Source: Acidovorax sp. SUPP3334
Lineage (GTDB): Bacteria > Pseudomonadota > Gammaproteobacteria > Burkholderiales > Burkholderiaceae_C
Direction: 5' to 3'
Assembly (NCBI RefSeq): GCF_030159055.1
Contig: NZ_BQXQ01000021.1
Location: 1 to 64,000, forward strand
DNA length: 64,000 bases
Below, one piece after another: positions 48,245-57,700 of the stretch (position 1 is the stretch's first letter; every line of letters begins with the position of its first letter). Under the pieces are notes generated by a model. The model did not search any database, was not told the DNA's origin, and was given only the letters and a program-made list of their open reading frames with translations. A program made the translations under genes and the position numbers.

Positions 48245-50331
48245 GGCGCCCGATTATCCGTGCCGGGGCTCGCGCCGGCCTCGGTTTCGTTCACGTCCAC
48301 CGCGATGGCGATGGGGCCCGCCACCGCTTCTTCGTCGTCCTCGCCCGCCTCGTCGCCCTGCGGCGCGGCATCGGCGCTGTCGGCCGGGCTGTCCAGGCGC
48401 TCCAGCACGGAGCCGTTCACATCGAGCGTGATCTCATCGATCTCGCCGAGCTTCACGCGCACCCGCGCTCCGCGCGGCAGGTTCTGCGCGCCCAGCACCG
48501 GCAGCACCAGCGGCAGCGCATCGGCCCGCACGAGGAAGCTGCCGCCGGGGCCTTCCTTGAACACGGTGGCCTCGATCTCGGTGATCTCGTTTTGCTGCAG
48601 GTATTGCAGCGTCCAGAAGCGCTCCATGCCGGCCTGGTAGCCGTTGTAGGCGCTGTAGGCTGCATCGAAGCTGCTGATGACCGAGAACAGGTCGGCATCC
48701 TTGGGCTTGAACGGTGCGGCCAGCGCGGCCGTGCGGCCATTGCGCACGCACGCGATGATCTGCCACTGGTTCACCAGATCGACGTAGCGGCGCAGCGGCG
48801 AGGTCGCCCAGGCGTAGCTTTTGACGCCGATGCCCGCGTGCGGCAGCGCCTTGGTGCCCATGCGCACCTTCACGCCGGGCGCCAGGCTGGCCTGACTGCG
48901 GTAGATGCCGGGCACGCCGTGGTCGGCCAGCAGGCCGCCCCAGGTGCTGTTGGCCACGATGGCGGCCTCGGCCACGATCAGGTCCAGCGGCGCGCCGCGG
49001 CGGCGCGTGGTGATCGAGACCGTCTCGCGGCCCTGCGGCTCGGCGCCGTCATTGCCGGTGAGGCGAAAGTTGTAGTCCGGCCGGTTGAAGGTCTCGGGCT
49101 TGCCCCGCACTACTTCGCGCTGGGCCTTGAGGCTCCTGGCCAGGCGATGCAAAAAAGATAGCTGCCCACGCAGGTCCAGCAAGCGCTGGGGGGCATCCGG
49201 AGCCTGAAACGACGGATCGGTCAGCCACTCTTCGGTCACGATGTGGTCGAGCTGATCGTGCCGCAGGTTCGCCACCACGGGCACGCGTTCGAGCTTCGTC
49301 TCGGTGCCGGAAATCTCCAGCGTGGCCTCGTCGATCGTGACGTACAGCGACACGGCCGGGTTGGCCCGGCCTTCGTCCAGCGTGTAGATCTTCACCACCT
49401 CGTCGGGCAGCATGGTGATCTTGTAGCCGGGCATGTACACCGTGGACAGGCGGTTGCGCCCCAGTTGGTCCAGCGGCGTGCCCGGCACGATGGCAAGGCC
49501 CGGCGCGGCGATGTGGATGCCCAGCACGACGGTGCCCGTGCCCAGGCCTTGTACCGACAGCGCATCGTCGATTTCGGTGGTCTGCGAATCGTCGATGGAA
49601 TAGGCCTGCACGGGGGCCAGCGGCAGGTCTTCGGGCGGCTGCGGCGCCGTGACGGCGGGAAAGCCGGTGCCCTTCGGGAAGTTGTCGAACAGGAAGCGCT
49701 TCCAGTGGAACTGGTAGGCCGAGTCGATGGCGCCGGCCCGTTGCAGCAGCTCCAGCGGCGGCAGGTGGGTCGCGCGGCTGGCCTCCACCACGGCCTTGTA
49801 CTCGGGCGCGTTCTTGTCGGGCCTGAACAGGATCTTGTACAGCTGCTCGCGGATCGGCTGCGGGCACTCGCCCCGGCCGAGTTGCTCGGCCCAGTCGGCG
49901 ATCTGCTGCAGCACGAGCTTCTTCTTCTCGATGGCGGCCAGCGCCTGCTGCAGGATCTCGGCCGGAGCCTTCTTGAACCGGCCCTTGCCCGCACGGCGGA
50001 AGTAGTGCGGCGCCTCGTACAGCGCGAACAGCGCGCCGGCCTGCTGGACCAGGGTGGCGTTCTCGGAGAAATAGTCCCGTGCGAGGTCGGCGAAGCCGAA
50101 TTCGTCCTCGGGGGCGAATTCCCAGGCCAGGTCGAGTTCGATCGACGCGGCCACGGCCTGCGCCTGGGCCAGCATCTCGGCTGGCGAGGGCTTTTCGAAC
50201 CGGATCAGCAGGTGGGCGGCCTTGACCTTCACCCGTTTGCCCGAGTCGAGTTCGATCTGGGCTGAGCTTTCGGCCTCGGAAAGGATGCGGCCGGCGAGGA
50301 ATTTGCCGGCCTCTTCAAACAGTGCATGCAT
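48241..50331 (-). CDS. RNB-domain ribonuclease (RNase II/R family)
   Basis: 696-residue exoribonuclease-like protein. The catalytic RNB domain begins near residue 240 with SIDDSQTTEIDDALSV, which supplies the metal-binding aspartates, and contains the segment YMPGYKITMLPDEV. A C-terminal S1-like part is followed by an acidic tail (about 660-696). The N-terminal 240 residues do not look like the usual cold-shock domains. A degenerate repeat copy lies in frame at 49146-49200. It is the first gene of the minus-strand unit with tonB, aroE and mtgA. Confidence 0.88.
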   Translation of the reverse strand: MHALFEEAGKFLAGRILSEAESSAQIELDSGKRVKVKAAHLLIRFEKPSPAEMLAQAQAVAASIELDLAWEFAPEDEFGFADLARDYFSENATLVQQAGALFALYEAPHYFRRAGKGRFKKAPAEILQQALAAIEKKKLVLQQIADWAEQLGRGECPQPIREQLYKILFRPDKNAPEYKAVVEASRATHLPPLELLQRAGAIDSAYQFHWKRFLFDNFPKGTGFPAVTAPQPPEDLPLAPVQAYSIDDSQTTEIDDALSVQGLGTGTVVLGIHIAAPGLAIVPGTPLDQLGRNRLSTVYMPGYKITMLPDEVVKIYTLDEGRANPAVSLYVTIDEATLEISGTETKLERVPVVANLRHDQLDHIVTEEWLTDPSFQAPDAPQRLLDLRGQLSFLHRLARSLKAQREVVRGKPETFNRPDYNFRLTGNDGAEPQGRETVSITTRRRGAPLDLIVAEAAIVANSTWGGLLADHGVPGIYRSQASLAPGVKVRMGTKALPHAGIGVKSYAWATSPLRRYVDLVNQWQIIACVRNGRTAALAAPFKPKDADLFSVISSFDAAYSAYNGYQAGMERFWTLQYLQQNEITEIEATVFKEGPGGSFLVRADALPLVLPVLGAQNLPRGARVRVKLGEIDEITLDVNGSVLERLDSPADSADAAPQGDEAGEDDEEAVAGPIAIAVDVNETEAGASPGTDNRAP
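49146..49200 (+). repeat. Degenerate dispersed repeat, copy G (inside RNB gene)
   Basis: GATGCAAAAAAGATAGCTGCC is followed by a diverged middle and AAGCGCTGGGGGGC. The AT arm with GATAGCTGCC and the GCGCTGG block agree with copy C, but the CCCTAGNGG core is lost. It is antisense to the gene and open in its frame. This is the least certain copy. Confidence 0.4.
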
Positions 50332-50468
50332 GGGCCGGATTGTCCCATGGGCGCCGAAGGCCCCGGCCGGCACCCCGGACCGCGCCGCCGGGTTTTCGCC
50401 AGTCCGCAGATCCAGGCCGTGCGCCCGCCTGCCTATGATCGGGTTCTTTGCCTGCGCCGCACCCGTTC

Positions 50469-52058
50469 ATGCCCCTGTTCAACGCCTTCGCCAGTGTGCT
50501 GGCTCTCGTGGCCGTGGCGCTGCCGTTCCTGTTCGCCCACACCCAGGCACCGCTGTCCAATTTCTGGCCCCAGATGGCATCGGCCGCCTGCGCCCTCGTG
50601 CTGGCCGGGATGGCGGTGGGTGCGGCGCAGGCGCAGCCGGCCCGGGGCGGGCTGCGCCGGTGGGCGGGCTGGGTGCTGGCCGGTGGCTTGCTGCTGGCGG
50701 CGGTGCTTGCGTCCGTGGTGGGGCTGGTGCAGTTCTTCTGGGGCGATGTGGGCGCGTCGCCCTTTATCTATCCGTCCACGCCGGGACTGGCGCTGGGAAA
50801 TCTGCGCCAGCGCAACCAGCAGGCTTCGCTGCTGGCCATGGGGGCCTGGTCGCTGGCCTGGACGATGGGCCGCCTGCAGGCCGCGCTGCCGGCCATCCGC
50901 CGGCCGGCCGTTGCGGTGGCCGCTGGCGTGCTGGCCGCCTGGGCGCTGGTGCTCATCAGCGCAGCGGACGCGGCCACCGCGTCGCGCACGGGCATCCTGG
51001 AATGGGGCGTGATGCTCGGGCTGCTGGTGCTCTGGCGCCGGTCGCTGGGCGTGTTCCCGCTGGCCTTCGCGGCCACCGGCGCGATGCTTTATGCGCTGGC
51101 GGCCTGGCTGCTGCCCTGGATGCTGGAGCACTGGATGGGCGTGCAGATGGACGGGTTGTTCCAGCGGCTGGCGGACGAAGGCCAGGGCTGCGTCAGCCGC
51201 AAGGTCCTCTGGAGCAACATGCTCCACCTGATCGCGCAAAAGCCTTTCACCGGATGGGGCTGGGGCGAAATGGCCTATGCCCATTACGCCACCCTGTTCC
51301 CCGGCGAGCGCTTTTGCGTGCTGCTGGACAACGCCCACAACCTGCCGCTGCATCTGGCCGTGGAGCTGGGCTTGCCGATCACGGCGCTCCTGTGCGCGTT
51401 GGCGCTGTGGGGCGTGTGGCGCCTCTCCCCCTGGCGGGAGACCGATCCGGTGCGCCAGCTGGCCTGGGGCGTGCTGGCCATCGTCGGCGTGCACAGCCTG
51501 CTGGAGTTTCCGCTGTGGTACGGGCCGTTCCAACTGGCCACGGTGTTCGCGCTGCTGCTTTTGGTGCGCCGCGAGCGCACGGGGCCCCCTCTGCGGCCAG
51601 GCCGTGTGGGGATGGGCGCCGCAGCCCTGGCGTGCGGCGCGGCGCTGGCGCTGGGCGGGCTGCTGGTGCGGGACTACGAGCGGGTGAGCCAGCTGTACCG
51701 CGCGGTGCCCGAGCGCGATCCGGACTACCGCGAGGACACCGCGCGCAAGGTGCTCGCCAGCATTGCGTTCTTTCGGGAGACGGCCCATTTCGCCACCGTG
51801 ACGACCACGCCGGTGACCGCCCAGAACGCGGCGGAGATCCATCCGCAGGCGACGCGGCTGCTGCACTATTCGCCGGAACCCCGCGTCATCGAAGCGGTGC
51901 TGGCCAGCGCGGCCCTGCTGGGGCGCCAAGCCGAGGTCGATTTCCACACCGTGCGCTATCGCGTCGCCTATCCGCAGGAATACGCGCGCTGGGCGGCCAG
52001 CCATCCGCAGGGAGGCAGTGCCGGCGCCGCGCCGCCCGCCTCGGCAGCGGCTCCTTGA
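50469..52058 (+). CDS. PglL/Wzy-type O-oligosaccharyltransferase or ligase
   Basis: 529-residue membrane protein with about ten to twelve helices. The Wzy_C core contains GWGEMAYAHYATLF, then DNAHNLPLHLAVELGLP, and SLLEFPLWYGPFQL, typical of PglL/PilO-like protein glycosyltransferases and O-antigen ligases. The last ~120 residues form a soluble tail. ATG 50469 was preferred over a TTG seven codons upstream. No pilin or glycan cluster is adjacent, so its acceptor is unknown. It is divergent from the RNB ribonuclease gene. Confidence 0.8.
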   Translation: MPLFNAFASVLALVAVALPFLFAHTQAPLSNFWPQMASAACALVLAGMAVGAAQAQPARGGLRRWAGWVLAGGLLLAAVLASVVGLVQFFWGDVGASPFIYPSTPGLALGNLRQRNQQASLLAMGAWSLAWTMGRLQAALPAIRRPAVAVAAGVLAAWALVLISAADAATASRTGILEWGVMLGLLVLWRRSLGVFPLAFAATGAMLYALAAWLLPWMLEHWMGVQMDGLFQRLADEGQGCVSRKVLWSNMLHLIAQKPFTGWGWGEMAYAHYATLFPGERFCVLLDNAHNLPLHLAVELGLPITALLCALALWGVWRLSPWRETDPVRQLAWGVLAIVGVHSLLEFPLWYGPFQLATVFALLLLVRRERTGPPLRPGRVGMGAAALACGAALALGGLLVRDYERVSQLYRAVPERDPDYREDTARKVLASIAFFRETAHFATVTTTPVTAQNAAEIHPQATRLLHYSPEPRVIEAVLASAALLGRQAEVDFHTVRYRVAYPQEYARWAASHPQGGSAGAAPPASAAAP

Positions 52059-52067
52059 GCCCGGCGC

Positions 52068-52655
52068 CTATGCCAGGCCGCAGAACCGCGCCACCGTGGC
52101 GATGTGCGCCGGGAAATCGCTCAGGGCATGGTCGCCGCCTTCCAGCAGCACCTGCTGCGCGGCGGGGTAGCGCCCCGACATTTCGCGCCAGTCCAGCAAT
52201 TCGTCGCCTTTGGCAATGATGGCCAGTTGCGGGCCGGCGGGCGGCAGGCCCCGCACATCCAGTGCACGCAGTTCCCCGATGTATTCGGGGAGGAAGAAAA
52301 AGCGCTCTGCCGGATCGTGCCACGCGGTCTGCTCGCCGATGTAGCGCTCCAGATCGCGGGCCGGGTCCACGGCCGGGTTGAGCAGAACGCTGGGGCAGCG
52401 CGCCTGCTGCGCCACCCAGCTGGCGTAGAACCCGCCCAGCGACGACCCCACCACGGCCATCGCGCCGCGGGGCCAGTCCGCGATGCCCTGCGCCACCTGC
52501 TGCATGGCTGCGCGCGGCGAAGGCGGCAATGGCGGGCACCAAAAGTGCACGGCGGGATGGTGGGCAGCCACGTAGGCCGCCATCTGCCGGGCCTTGGCCG
52601 ACTGGGGCGACGAACGGAAGCCGTGCAGATAGAGCAGATGGGTGGTGGCAGGCAT
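52068..52655 (-). CDS. YqiA/YcfP-like alpha/beta-hydrolase (esterase)
   Basis: 195-residue hydrolase. The nucleophile is S72 in VGSSLGGF, with LYLHGFRSSP at the oxyanion strand; the acid and base are probably in AKGDELLD and EGGDHALSDF. The length fits the YqiA family of small esterases. The true start is ATG 52655; longer frames upstream are not coding. It converges closely with the ligase gene (9-nt gap) and is divergent from rodA. Confidence 0.88.
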   Translation of the reverse strand: MPATTHLLYLHGFRSSPQSAKARQMAAYVAAHHPAVHFWCPPLPPSPRAAMQQVAQGIADWPRGAMAVVGSSLGGFYASWVAQQARCPSVLLNPAVDPARDLERYIGEQTAWHDPAERFFFLPEYIGELRALDVRGLPPAGPQLAIIAKGDELLDWREMSGRYPAAQQVLLEGGDHALSDFPAHIATVARFCGLA

Positions 52656-52754
52656 GCGGGACGGTGCGGGTGGCAGGCAATGGTGCGGCAGGGCCGGGGG
52701 CCTTCGATTGTGCCGGGGCGGCGGCGCCATCGGCCGGCCGGATAATCGCGCCCC

Positions 52755-53918
52755 ATGTCCGCCGTTTTCGACAAACCCTCCCTGCTGCAGCGCGTCCTGC
52801 CCCTGTTCCGTGGCTTCGACTGGCTGCTCATTCTGGTGCTGCTGATGCTGGCATCGACGGGGTTGGTGGCGATGTATTCCTCGGGCTACGACCACGGCAC
52901 GCGCTTTTACGACCATGGCCGCAACATGCTGCTGGCCGCCGGCATCCTTTTCGTGGTGGCCCAGGTGCCGCCCCAGCGGCTGATGGCCATGGCCGTGCCG
53001 CTTTATACGCTGGGGGTGGCCTTGCTGGTGGCGGTCGCGCTGTTCGGCATCACCAAGAAGGGCGCCCAGCGCTGGATCAACCTGGGGGTGGTGGTGCAGC
53101 CCAGCGAATTGCTCAAGATCGCCATGCCGCTCATGCTGGCGTGGTGGTTCCAGCGGCGCGAGGGCCAGTTGCGGCCGCTGGACTTCGTGGTCGCCTGCGC
53201 CTTGCTGGCGGTGCCGGTGGGCCTCATCATGAAGCAGCCCGACCTGGGTACCTCGCTGCTCGTGCTCGCGGCCGGGCTGTCGGTGATCTTCTTCGCGGGC
53301 CTGCCCTGGAAGCTGGTGCTGCCGCCCATGCTGATCGGGGGCATCTGCATCGCGCTCATCGTGTGGTTCGAGCCGCAGATTTGCGCCGACGGCGTTCGCT
53401 GGCCCGTGCTGCACGACTACCAGCAGCAGCGCATCTGCACGCTGCTGGACCCCACGCGCGATCCGCTGGGCAAGGGCTTTCACATCATCCAGGGCATGAT
53501 CGCCATTGGCTCGGGGGGCTTCTGGGGCAAGGGCTTCATGGCCGGCACGCAGACGCACCTGGAGTTCATTCCCGAGCGCACCACCGATTTCATCTTCGCT
53601 GCGTTTTCAGAAGAGTTCGGGCTGGCGGGCAACCTGTTTCTCATCGTCTGCTTCCTGATGCTGGTGTGGCGGGGCCTGGCCATCGCGGTCGGGGCCACCA
53701 CGCTGTTCTCGCGCCTCATGGCCGGCGCGGTGTCGATGATCTTCTTCACCTATGCCTTCGTGAACATGGGCATGGTAAGCGGCATCCTGCCCGTGGTGGG
53801 CGTGCCGCTGCCCTTCGTGAGCTATGGCGGCACCGCCATGGTCACGCTGGGGCTGGCGCTGGGCGTGCTGATGTCCATCGCGCGGGCGCAGCGCATTCCC
53901 ATGGCGGAACGCAGCTAG
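52755..53918 (+). CDS. rodA: Rod-shape peptidoglycan polymerase RodA
   Basis: 387-residue SEDS-family polymerase with about ten helices. Motifs: LVAMYSSGYD, INLGVVVQPSELLKIAMPL, MKQPDLGTSLLV, the long periplasmic loop with PTRDPLGKGFHIIQGMIAIGSGG, and PFVSYGGTAMVTL at the end. It normally pairs with PBP2 (mrdA), which is not in this window. It ends in a 4-nt tail-to-tail overlap with the amidase gene. Confidence 0.96.
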   Translation: MSAVFDKPSLLQRVLPLFRGFDWLLILVLLMLASTGLVAMYSSGYDHGTRFYDHGRNMLLAAGILFVVAQVPPQRLMAMAVPLYTLGVALLVAVALFGITKKGAQRWINLGVVVQPSELLKIAMPLMLAWWFQRREGQLRPLDFVVACALLAVPVGLIMKQPDLGTSLLVLAAGLSVIFFAGLPWKLVLPPMLIGGICIALIVWFEPQICADGVRWPVLHDYQQQRICTLLDPTRDPLGKGFHIIQGMIAIGSGGFWGKGFMAGTQTHLEFIPERTTDFIFAAFSEEFGLAGNLFLIVCFLMLVWRGLAIAVGATTLFSRLMAGAVSMIFFTYAFVNMGMVSGILPVVGVPLPFVSYGGTAMVTLGLALGVLMSIARAQRIPMAERS

Positions 53919-55285
53919 CCAGCCGCAAGGCACGCCTCGATCGCACGCCCCACCTGCAGCACGCGCGCATCGGCGCCGTGCACCCCGCCCACCGATAGGC
54001 CCACTGGCAATTCGCCGGGGCTCTGGCAGGGCAGCGACAGCGCGCAGCCGTCCAGGAAATTGAGTACCGTCGTGTTGCGCAGCACCAGCCCGTTGGTGGC
54101 AAGGAACTTGGCGTCGTCGCTGGCCAGGTCCGCCAGCAGCGGCGCGCGCACCGCCACGGTCGGCATCAGCCAGGCGTCGAAATCGCGCAGGCGCTCCCGG
54201 GCGGTGGCCTGCAAGCTCAGCCGGGCATCCTGCAGGTCGATGTAATCGGCGGCCGAGATCGCGGCGCCCCGGCGGGTGCGCTGGGCCACGCGGGGGTCGT
54301 AGCGCGCCGCCTGCGTGGGATCGTCCAGGCGGGCGCGGTGCACGTGCCAGGCTTCGGCTGCGATCAACCCGCCCGCTGCGTTCAGCGCGGGCAACCGGTG
54401 CAATTCCGCGAAGCCGAAGCGCACGATGCGGGTACCGCCCGCGGCCAGGCGCTGGAGCGCGGTTTCGAAGGCGGCCGCCACCGCCGGCTCGACGCCGTCC
54501 ATCACGTAATCGTCCGTCACGCCAAGGCGCAGGCCCGCCAGCGGCGCCGCGCGCGTGTCCAGCGTTTCGCCGCTCAGGATGGCATCGACGATGGCGCAGC
54601 AATCCACGCTGCGGGCCAGCGGGCCGACCGAATCCAGGCTGCGGGACAAGGGATATGCCCCTTGAAGCGGCACCCGCCGGGCCGTGGGCTTGAACCCCGT
54701 CAGCCCGCAAAACGCAGAGGGAATGCGGATCGAGCCGCCCGTGTCGGTGCCCAGCGCCACGGTGGCCATGCCGAGCGCCACGGTAGCGGCGGCGCCGGAG
54801 CTGGAGCCTCCGGTGATGCGGCCGCGATCTTGCGGATGGGCGGGCGTGCCGTAGTGCGGATTCAGCCCCAACCCTGAAAACGCGAACTCGCTCATGTTCG
54901 TGCGGCCCAGCAATACCGCGCCCGCGGCGCGCAGGCGCGCCACGGCCACGGCATCGGCTGTGGCGGGGGGGCGATCGGCCATCACGGTGGCGCCGGCACG
55001 AGTGACCTGGCCGCGCACGTCGAACAGGTCCTTGATCGACACCGGCAGGCCGGCCAGCGCAGAGGGGACGTTTCCGGCAGCACGGGCGGTATCGATGGCG
55101 CGGGCGGCCTGCAGCGCCCCCTGGGCGTCGATGTCGCCCACGTACGCATGCCCTGCGGCCGAGCGGTGCGCGTCGATGCGCTCCAGCGCCGCCTCGACCA
55201 GTGCCACGCTGGTGGTGGCCCCCCGGGCCAGGGCGTCGGCCTGCTCGCGGACGGTCGGGTGGTGGGTCGTGGCCAGGGCCTTCAT
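53915..55285 (-). CDS. Amidase-signature family protein
   Basis: 456-residue amidase-signature hydrolase. The Ser-cisSer-Lys triad is visible: K85 in LPVSIKDLF, the serine run S161-S163 in GGSSSGAA and nucleophile S185 in DTGGSIRIPS. It resembles GatA in layout, but no gatB or gatC is adjacent and the family also includes nicotinamidase-like and acylamide hydrolases, so the substrate is open. The start is ATG 55285; the frame stays open far upstream but without coding character. Confidence 0.9.
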   Translation of the reverse strand: MKALATTHHPTVREQADALARGATTSVALVEAALERIDAHRSAAGHAYVGDIDAQGALQAARAIDTARAAGNVPSALAGLPVSIKDLFDVRGQVTRAGATVMADRPPATADAVAVARLRAAGAVLLGRTNMSEFAFSGLGLNPHYGTPAHPQDRGRITGGSSSGAAATVALGMATVALGTDTGGSIRIPSAFCGLTGFKPTARRVPLQGAYPLSRSLDSVGPLARSVDCCAIVDAILSGETLDTRAAPLAGLRLGVTDDYVMDGVEPAVAAAFETALQRLAAGGTRIVRFGFAELHRLPALNAAGGLIAAEAWHVHRARLDDPTQAARYDPRVAQRTRRGAAISAADYIDLQDARLSLQATARERLRDFDAWLMPTVAVRAPLLADLASDDAKFLATNGLVLRNTTVLNFLDGCALSLPCQSPGELPVGLSVGGVHGADARVLQVGRAIEACLAAG

Positions 55286-55456
55286 TGCGCGATCTCCAGG
55301 GGCGTTGGGGGTGATGGGGGGCTTTGGATTGCCAGCAGGAGGTTTTACCCCAGTCGAGCGGCCCTGGCGCCCACGATTGCCGACATGGCCGTGCCGCCGG
55401 TCGGGATGCTCGCCAAGCGCCACGCCACCGGGCGACAAGGCTTCTAGAATCTGCCC

Positions 55457-56917
55457 ATGATCTCCCGCGAACCCACCATCGAACGCCTGTCCGTCGCCCG
55501 CCGCCTGCTCCTGGAGCCTTTCGGCCTCGACGAAACCCACCTGGCGCGCGCGCTGGCCGACATCCGCGCCCATCAGGTGGACGATGCCGACCTTTACTTT
55601 CAATACACGCGCAGCGAGGGCTGGAGCCTGGAGGAGGGCATCGTCAAGACGGGTTCCTTCAGCATCGACCAGGGCGTGGGCGTGCGGGCCGTGAGCGGCG
55701 AGAAAACGGCCTTCGCCTATTCCGACGACATCTCCGAAGCGTCTTTGCTCGACGCGGCACGCACCGTGCGCGCCATCTCTGCGGTCTCCCAGGAAAAGCG
55801 GGCAAAAATCTCGCTGAAGAAAATCTCCGCCAGCCGATCGCTCTATCCCGGCACCGACCCCATCGCCTCGCTGGACAGCACGGCCAAGGTGGCGCTGCTG
55901 GAGAAGGTGGAGCAGCAGGCCCGCGCCAAGGACCCGCGCGTGGCCCAGGTCATGGCCGGCCTGGCCAGCGAATACGACGTGGTGCTGGTAGCGCGCTCCG
56001 ATGGCACGCTGGCCGCCGATGTGCGGCCGCTGGTGCGCCTGTCGGTCACCGTGATCGCCGAGCAGGCCGGCCGCCGCGAGGTCGGCTCGGCCGGCGGGGG
56101 CGGACGCTTCGGGCTGGCTTATTTCGACGATGCGCAAATCACCAAATATGTCGATGAAGCGGTGAACGCCGCCCTCGTCAACCTGGAATCGCGCCCCGCA
56201 CCTGCCGGAGAAATGACCGTGGTGCTCGGCCCGGGCTGGCCTGGCGTGCTGCTGCACGAGGCCGTGGGCCACGGGCTGGAAGGCGATTTCAACCGCAAGG
56301 GCTCGAGTGCGTTCAGCGGCCGCATCGGCCAGCGCGTGGCGGCCAAGGGCGTGACGGTGCTGGACGATGGCACCCTGGCCGACCGCCGCGGCTCGCTCAA
56401 CGTGGACGACGAAGGGCATGCGAGCCAGCGCAACGTGCTCATCGAAGACGGCATCCTCAAGGGCTACATCCAGGATTCGATGAATGCGCGCCTGTCGGGC
56501 GTGGCGCCCACCGGCAACGGGCGGCGCGAAAGCTATGCGCACATCCCCATGCCGCGCATGACCAACACCTACATGCTGGGCGGCGACAAGGACCCGGCGG
56601 AGATCGTGGCGAGCATGAAGCGCGGCCTCTACGCCACCAACTTCGGCGGCGGCCAGGTCGACATCACCAGCGGCAAGTTCGTGTTCTCGGCCAGCGAAGC
56701 GTACTGGGTCGAAAACGGCAAGATCCTGTACCCGGTGAAGGGCGCCACCATCGTCGGCAGCGGCCCGGAGTCGCTCAAGAAGGTGACGCTGATCGGCAAC
56801 GACATGGCGCTCGACAGCGGCGTGGGCACATGCGGCAAGGAAGGCCAGAGCGTGCCGGTCGGCGTGGGCCAGCCCACGTTGCGCATCGACGGTCTCACGG
56901 TCGGCGGCACGGCCTGA
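55457..56917 (+). CDS. tldD: Metalloprotease TldD
   Basis: 486-residue cytosolic zinc peptidase subunit of TldD/TldE, which trims peptides and degrades unfolded proteins. The metal motif is H267-E-A-V-G-H272, followed by GLEGDFNRKGSSAFSGRIGQ; the C-terminal segment TYMLGGDKDPAEIVASMKRG and GGGQVDITSGKFVFS is typical. The partner gene tldE (pmbA) is not in this window. Confidence 0.96.
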   Translation: MISREPTIERLSVARRLLLEPFGLDETHLARALADIRAHQVDDADLYFQYTRSEGWSLEEGIVKTGSFSIDQGVGVRAVSGEKTAFAYSDDISEASLLDAARTVRAISAVSQEKRAKISLKKISASRSLYPGTDPIASLDSTAKVALLEKVEQQARAKDPRVAQVMAGLASEYDVVLVARSDGTLAADVRPLVRLSVTVIAEQAGRREVGSAGGGGRFGLAYFDDAQITKYVDEAVNAALVNLESRPAPAGEMTVVLGPGWPGVLLHEAVGHGLEGDFNRKGSSAFSGRIGQRVAAKGVTVLDDGTLADRRGSLNVDDEGHASQRNVLIEDGILKGYIQDSMNARLSGVAPTGNGRRESYAHIPMPRMTNTYMLGGDKDPAEIVASMKRGLYATNFGGGQVDITSGKFVFSASEAYWVENGKILYPVKGATIVGSGPESLKKVTLIGNDMALDSGVGTCGKEGQSVPVGVGQPTLRIDGLTVGGTA

Positions 56918-56948
56918 CGGCAGGCGGCGGGTCTTCCAGGCGTCCGCC

Positions 56949-57494
56949 ATGCCCGCCCCTCCGTCCAGCCAGCTGCTGAACACCGCCCAGTCGTTCGGTG
57001 ATGTCAGCCGTTTGCTGCGCGAGGGGGTTGCCGATGAAGAGTCCCGCCAATTCCGCGATGCGCTGACATCGCTCTCCGTGCTCATCGAAGACGCCGCGCA
57101 ACTTCGCCGCGCTTGCGCGGACCCCTCCGCCATTTTCTGGAGCCTGGAGCACCTGAGGCGCGCGGCGCGTGAGCACCAGTTCTTTCTCACGGGCCTCGGT
57201 TCGGCCTGGCATGCGCTGTACGAGCTGGGCGCCTATCAGCAGGCGCTCAAGGACATGCGCGATGCCATCGACCTGTGGCACCAGGCGCTCACCCGGCAGA
57301 GCCGCACCGAGCCGGCCTGCTTCGATGCGTTCGAGCGCCTGGCCTGGCGCACGCTGGGCGAGGCATTGCTCGTCATCGACATGTACGAGCAGGGCGGCGC
57401 GGCCTTCAGCGAGCCGCCCGCCAAACCCCCTGGCGCTACGCGCCTGCCGATGCTGGCGCGCCTGCGCGGCTGGCTGGCGGGGCGCAGGCGATGA
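56949..57494 (+). CDS. Uncharacterised helical protein
   Basis: 181-residue soluble protein with no signal or membrane segment, mostly helical, with one Leu/Ala-rich helix pair (around LGSAWHALYELGAYQQALKDM) and a basic C-terminus (RGWLAGRRR). I do not recognise the family. It starts 31 nt after tldD and ends 80 nt before the aromatic leader peptide, so it probably rides on the tldD transcript. Codon bias looks coding; an antisense frame over the same DNA is the weaker candidate. Confidence 0.6.
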   Translation: MPAPPSSQLLNTAQSFGDVSRLLREGVADEESRQFRDALTSLSVLIEDAAQLRRACADPSAIFWSLEHLRRAAREHQFFLTGLGSAWHALYELGAYQQALKDMRDAIDLWHQALTRQSRTEPACFDAFERLAWRTLGEALLVIDMYEQGGAAFSEPPAKPPGATRLPMLARLRGWLAGRRR

Positions 57495-57574
57495 ACGCTC
57501 GCCGCTCCCTTTGTGGCGACGCAGCAACGCGCCGGGGATGTTGCGGCGCAAAAATCGGTGTTACATTGCCACCG

Positions 57575-57631
57575 ATGCAAGTGCGTAGCGCGTTTTATTT
57601 TTGGTTTTACTTCTCTGTCCCTGGCGGATGA
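57575..57631 (+). CDS. Aromatic leader peptide of the DAHP synthase gene
   Basis: 18 residues (MQVRSAFYFWFYFSVPGG) with seven consecutive aromatic codons at 57593-57613: four Phe, two Tyr and one Trp. The stop TGA is 36 nt before an intrinsic terminator that in turn precedes the DAHP synthase gene. This is the layout of ribosome-mediated attenuation leaders such as trpL and pheL. No strong ribosome site precedes the ATG; a TACATT hexamer at 57562-57567 raises the possibility of a leaderless message, which is speculative. Confidence 0.88.
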   Translation: MQVRSAFYFWFYFSVPGG

Positions 57632-57666
57632 GAGGTCGCGCGCAACCACCCGAGCCCTTCTCCTAG

Positions 57667-57700
57667 AAACCGCCGAAGCTGAAAAGCCCGGCGGTTTTTT
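57667..57700 (+). terminator. Attenuator terminator in the DAHP synthase leader
   Basis: Arms AAACCGCCG (57667-57675) and CGGCGGTTT (57689-57697) pair perfectly over 9 bp and the T run continues to 57700. A competing antiterminator is possible: GGCGG at 57623-57627, the end of the leader ORF, with CCGCC at 57670-57674, helped by GAGA at 57630-57633 with TCTC at 57660-57663. A ribosome at the leader stop codon would cover the upstream arm and allow termination; one stalled on the aromatic codons would not. Confidence 0.85.

Noticed and set aside
55286-57190. Upstream extension of the amidase frame across tldD
   Set aside because: It is antisense to tldD, which has full family motifs. The amidase begins naturally at ATG 55285.
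56895-57551. Minus-strand frame opposite the 181-residue unknown protein
   Set aside because: Composition is Arg/Gln/Gly-rich without motifs, and the plus-strand frame fits the spacing after tldD better.
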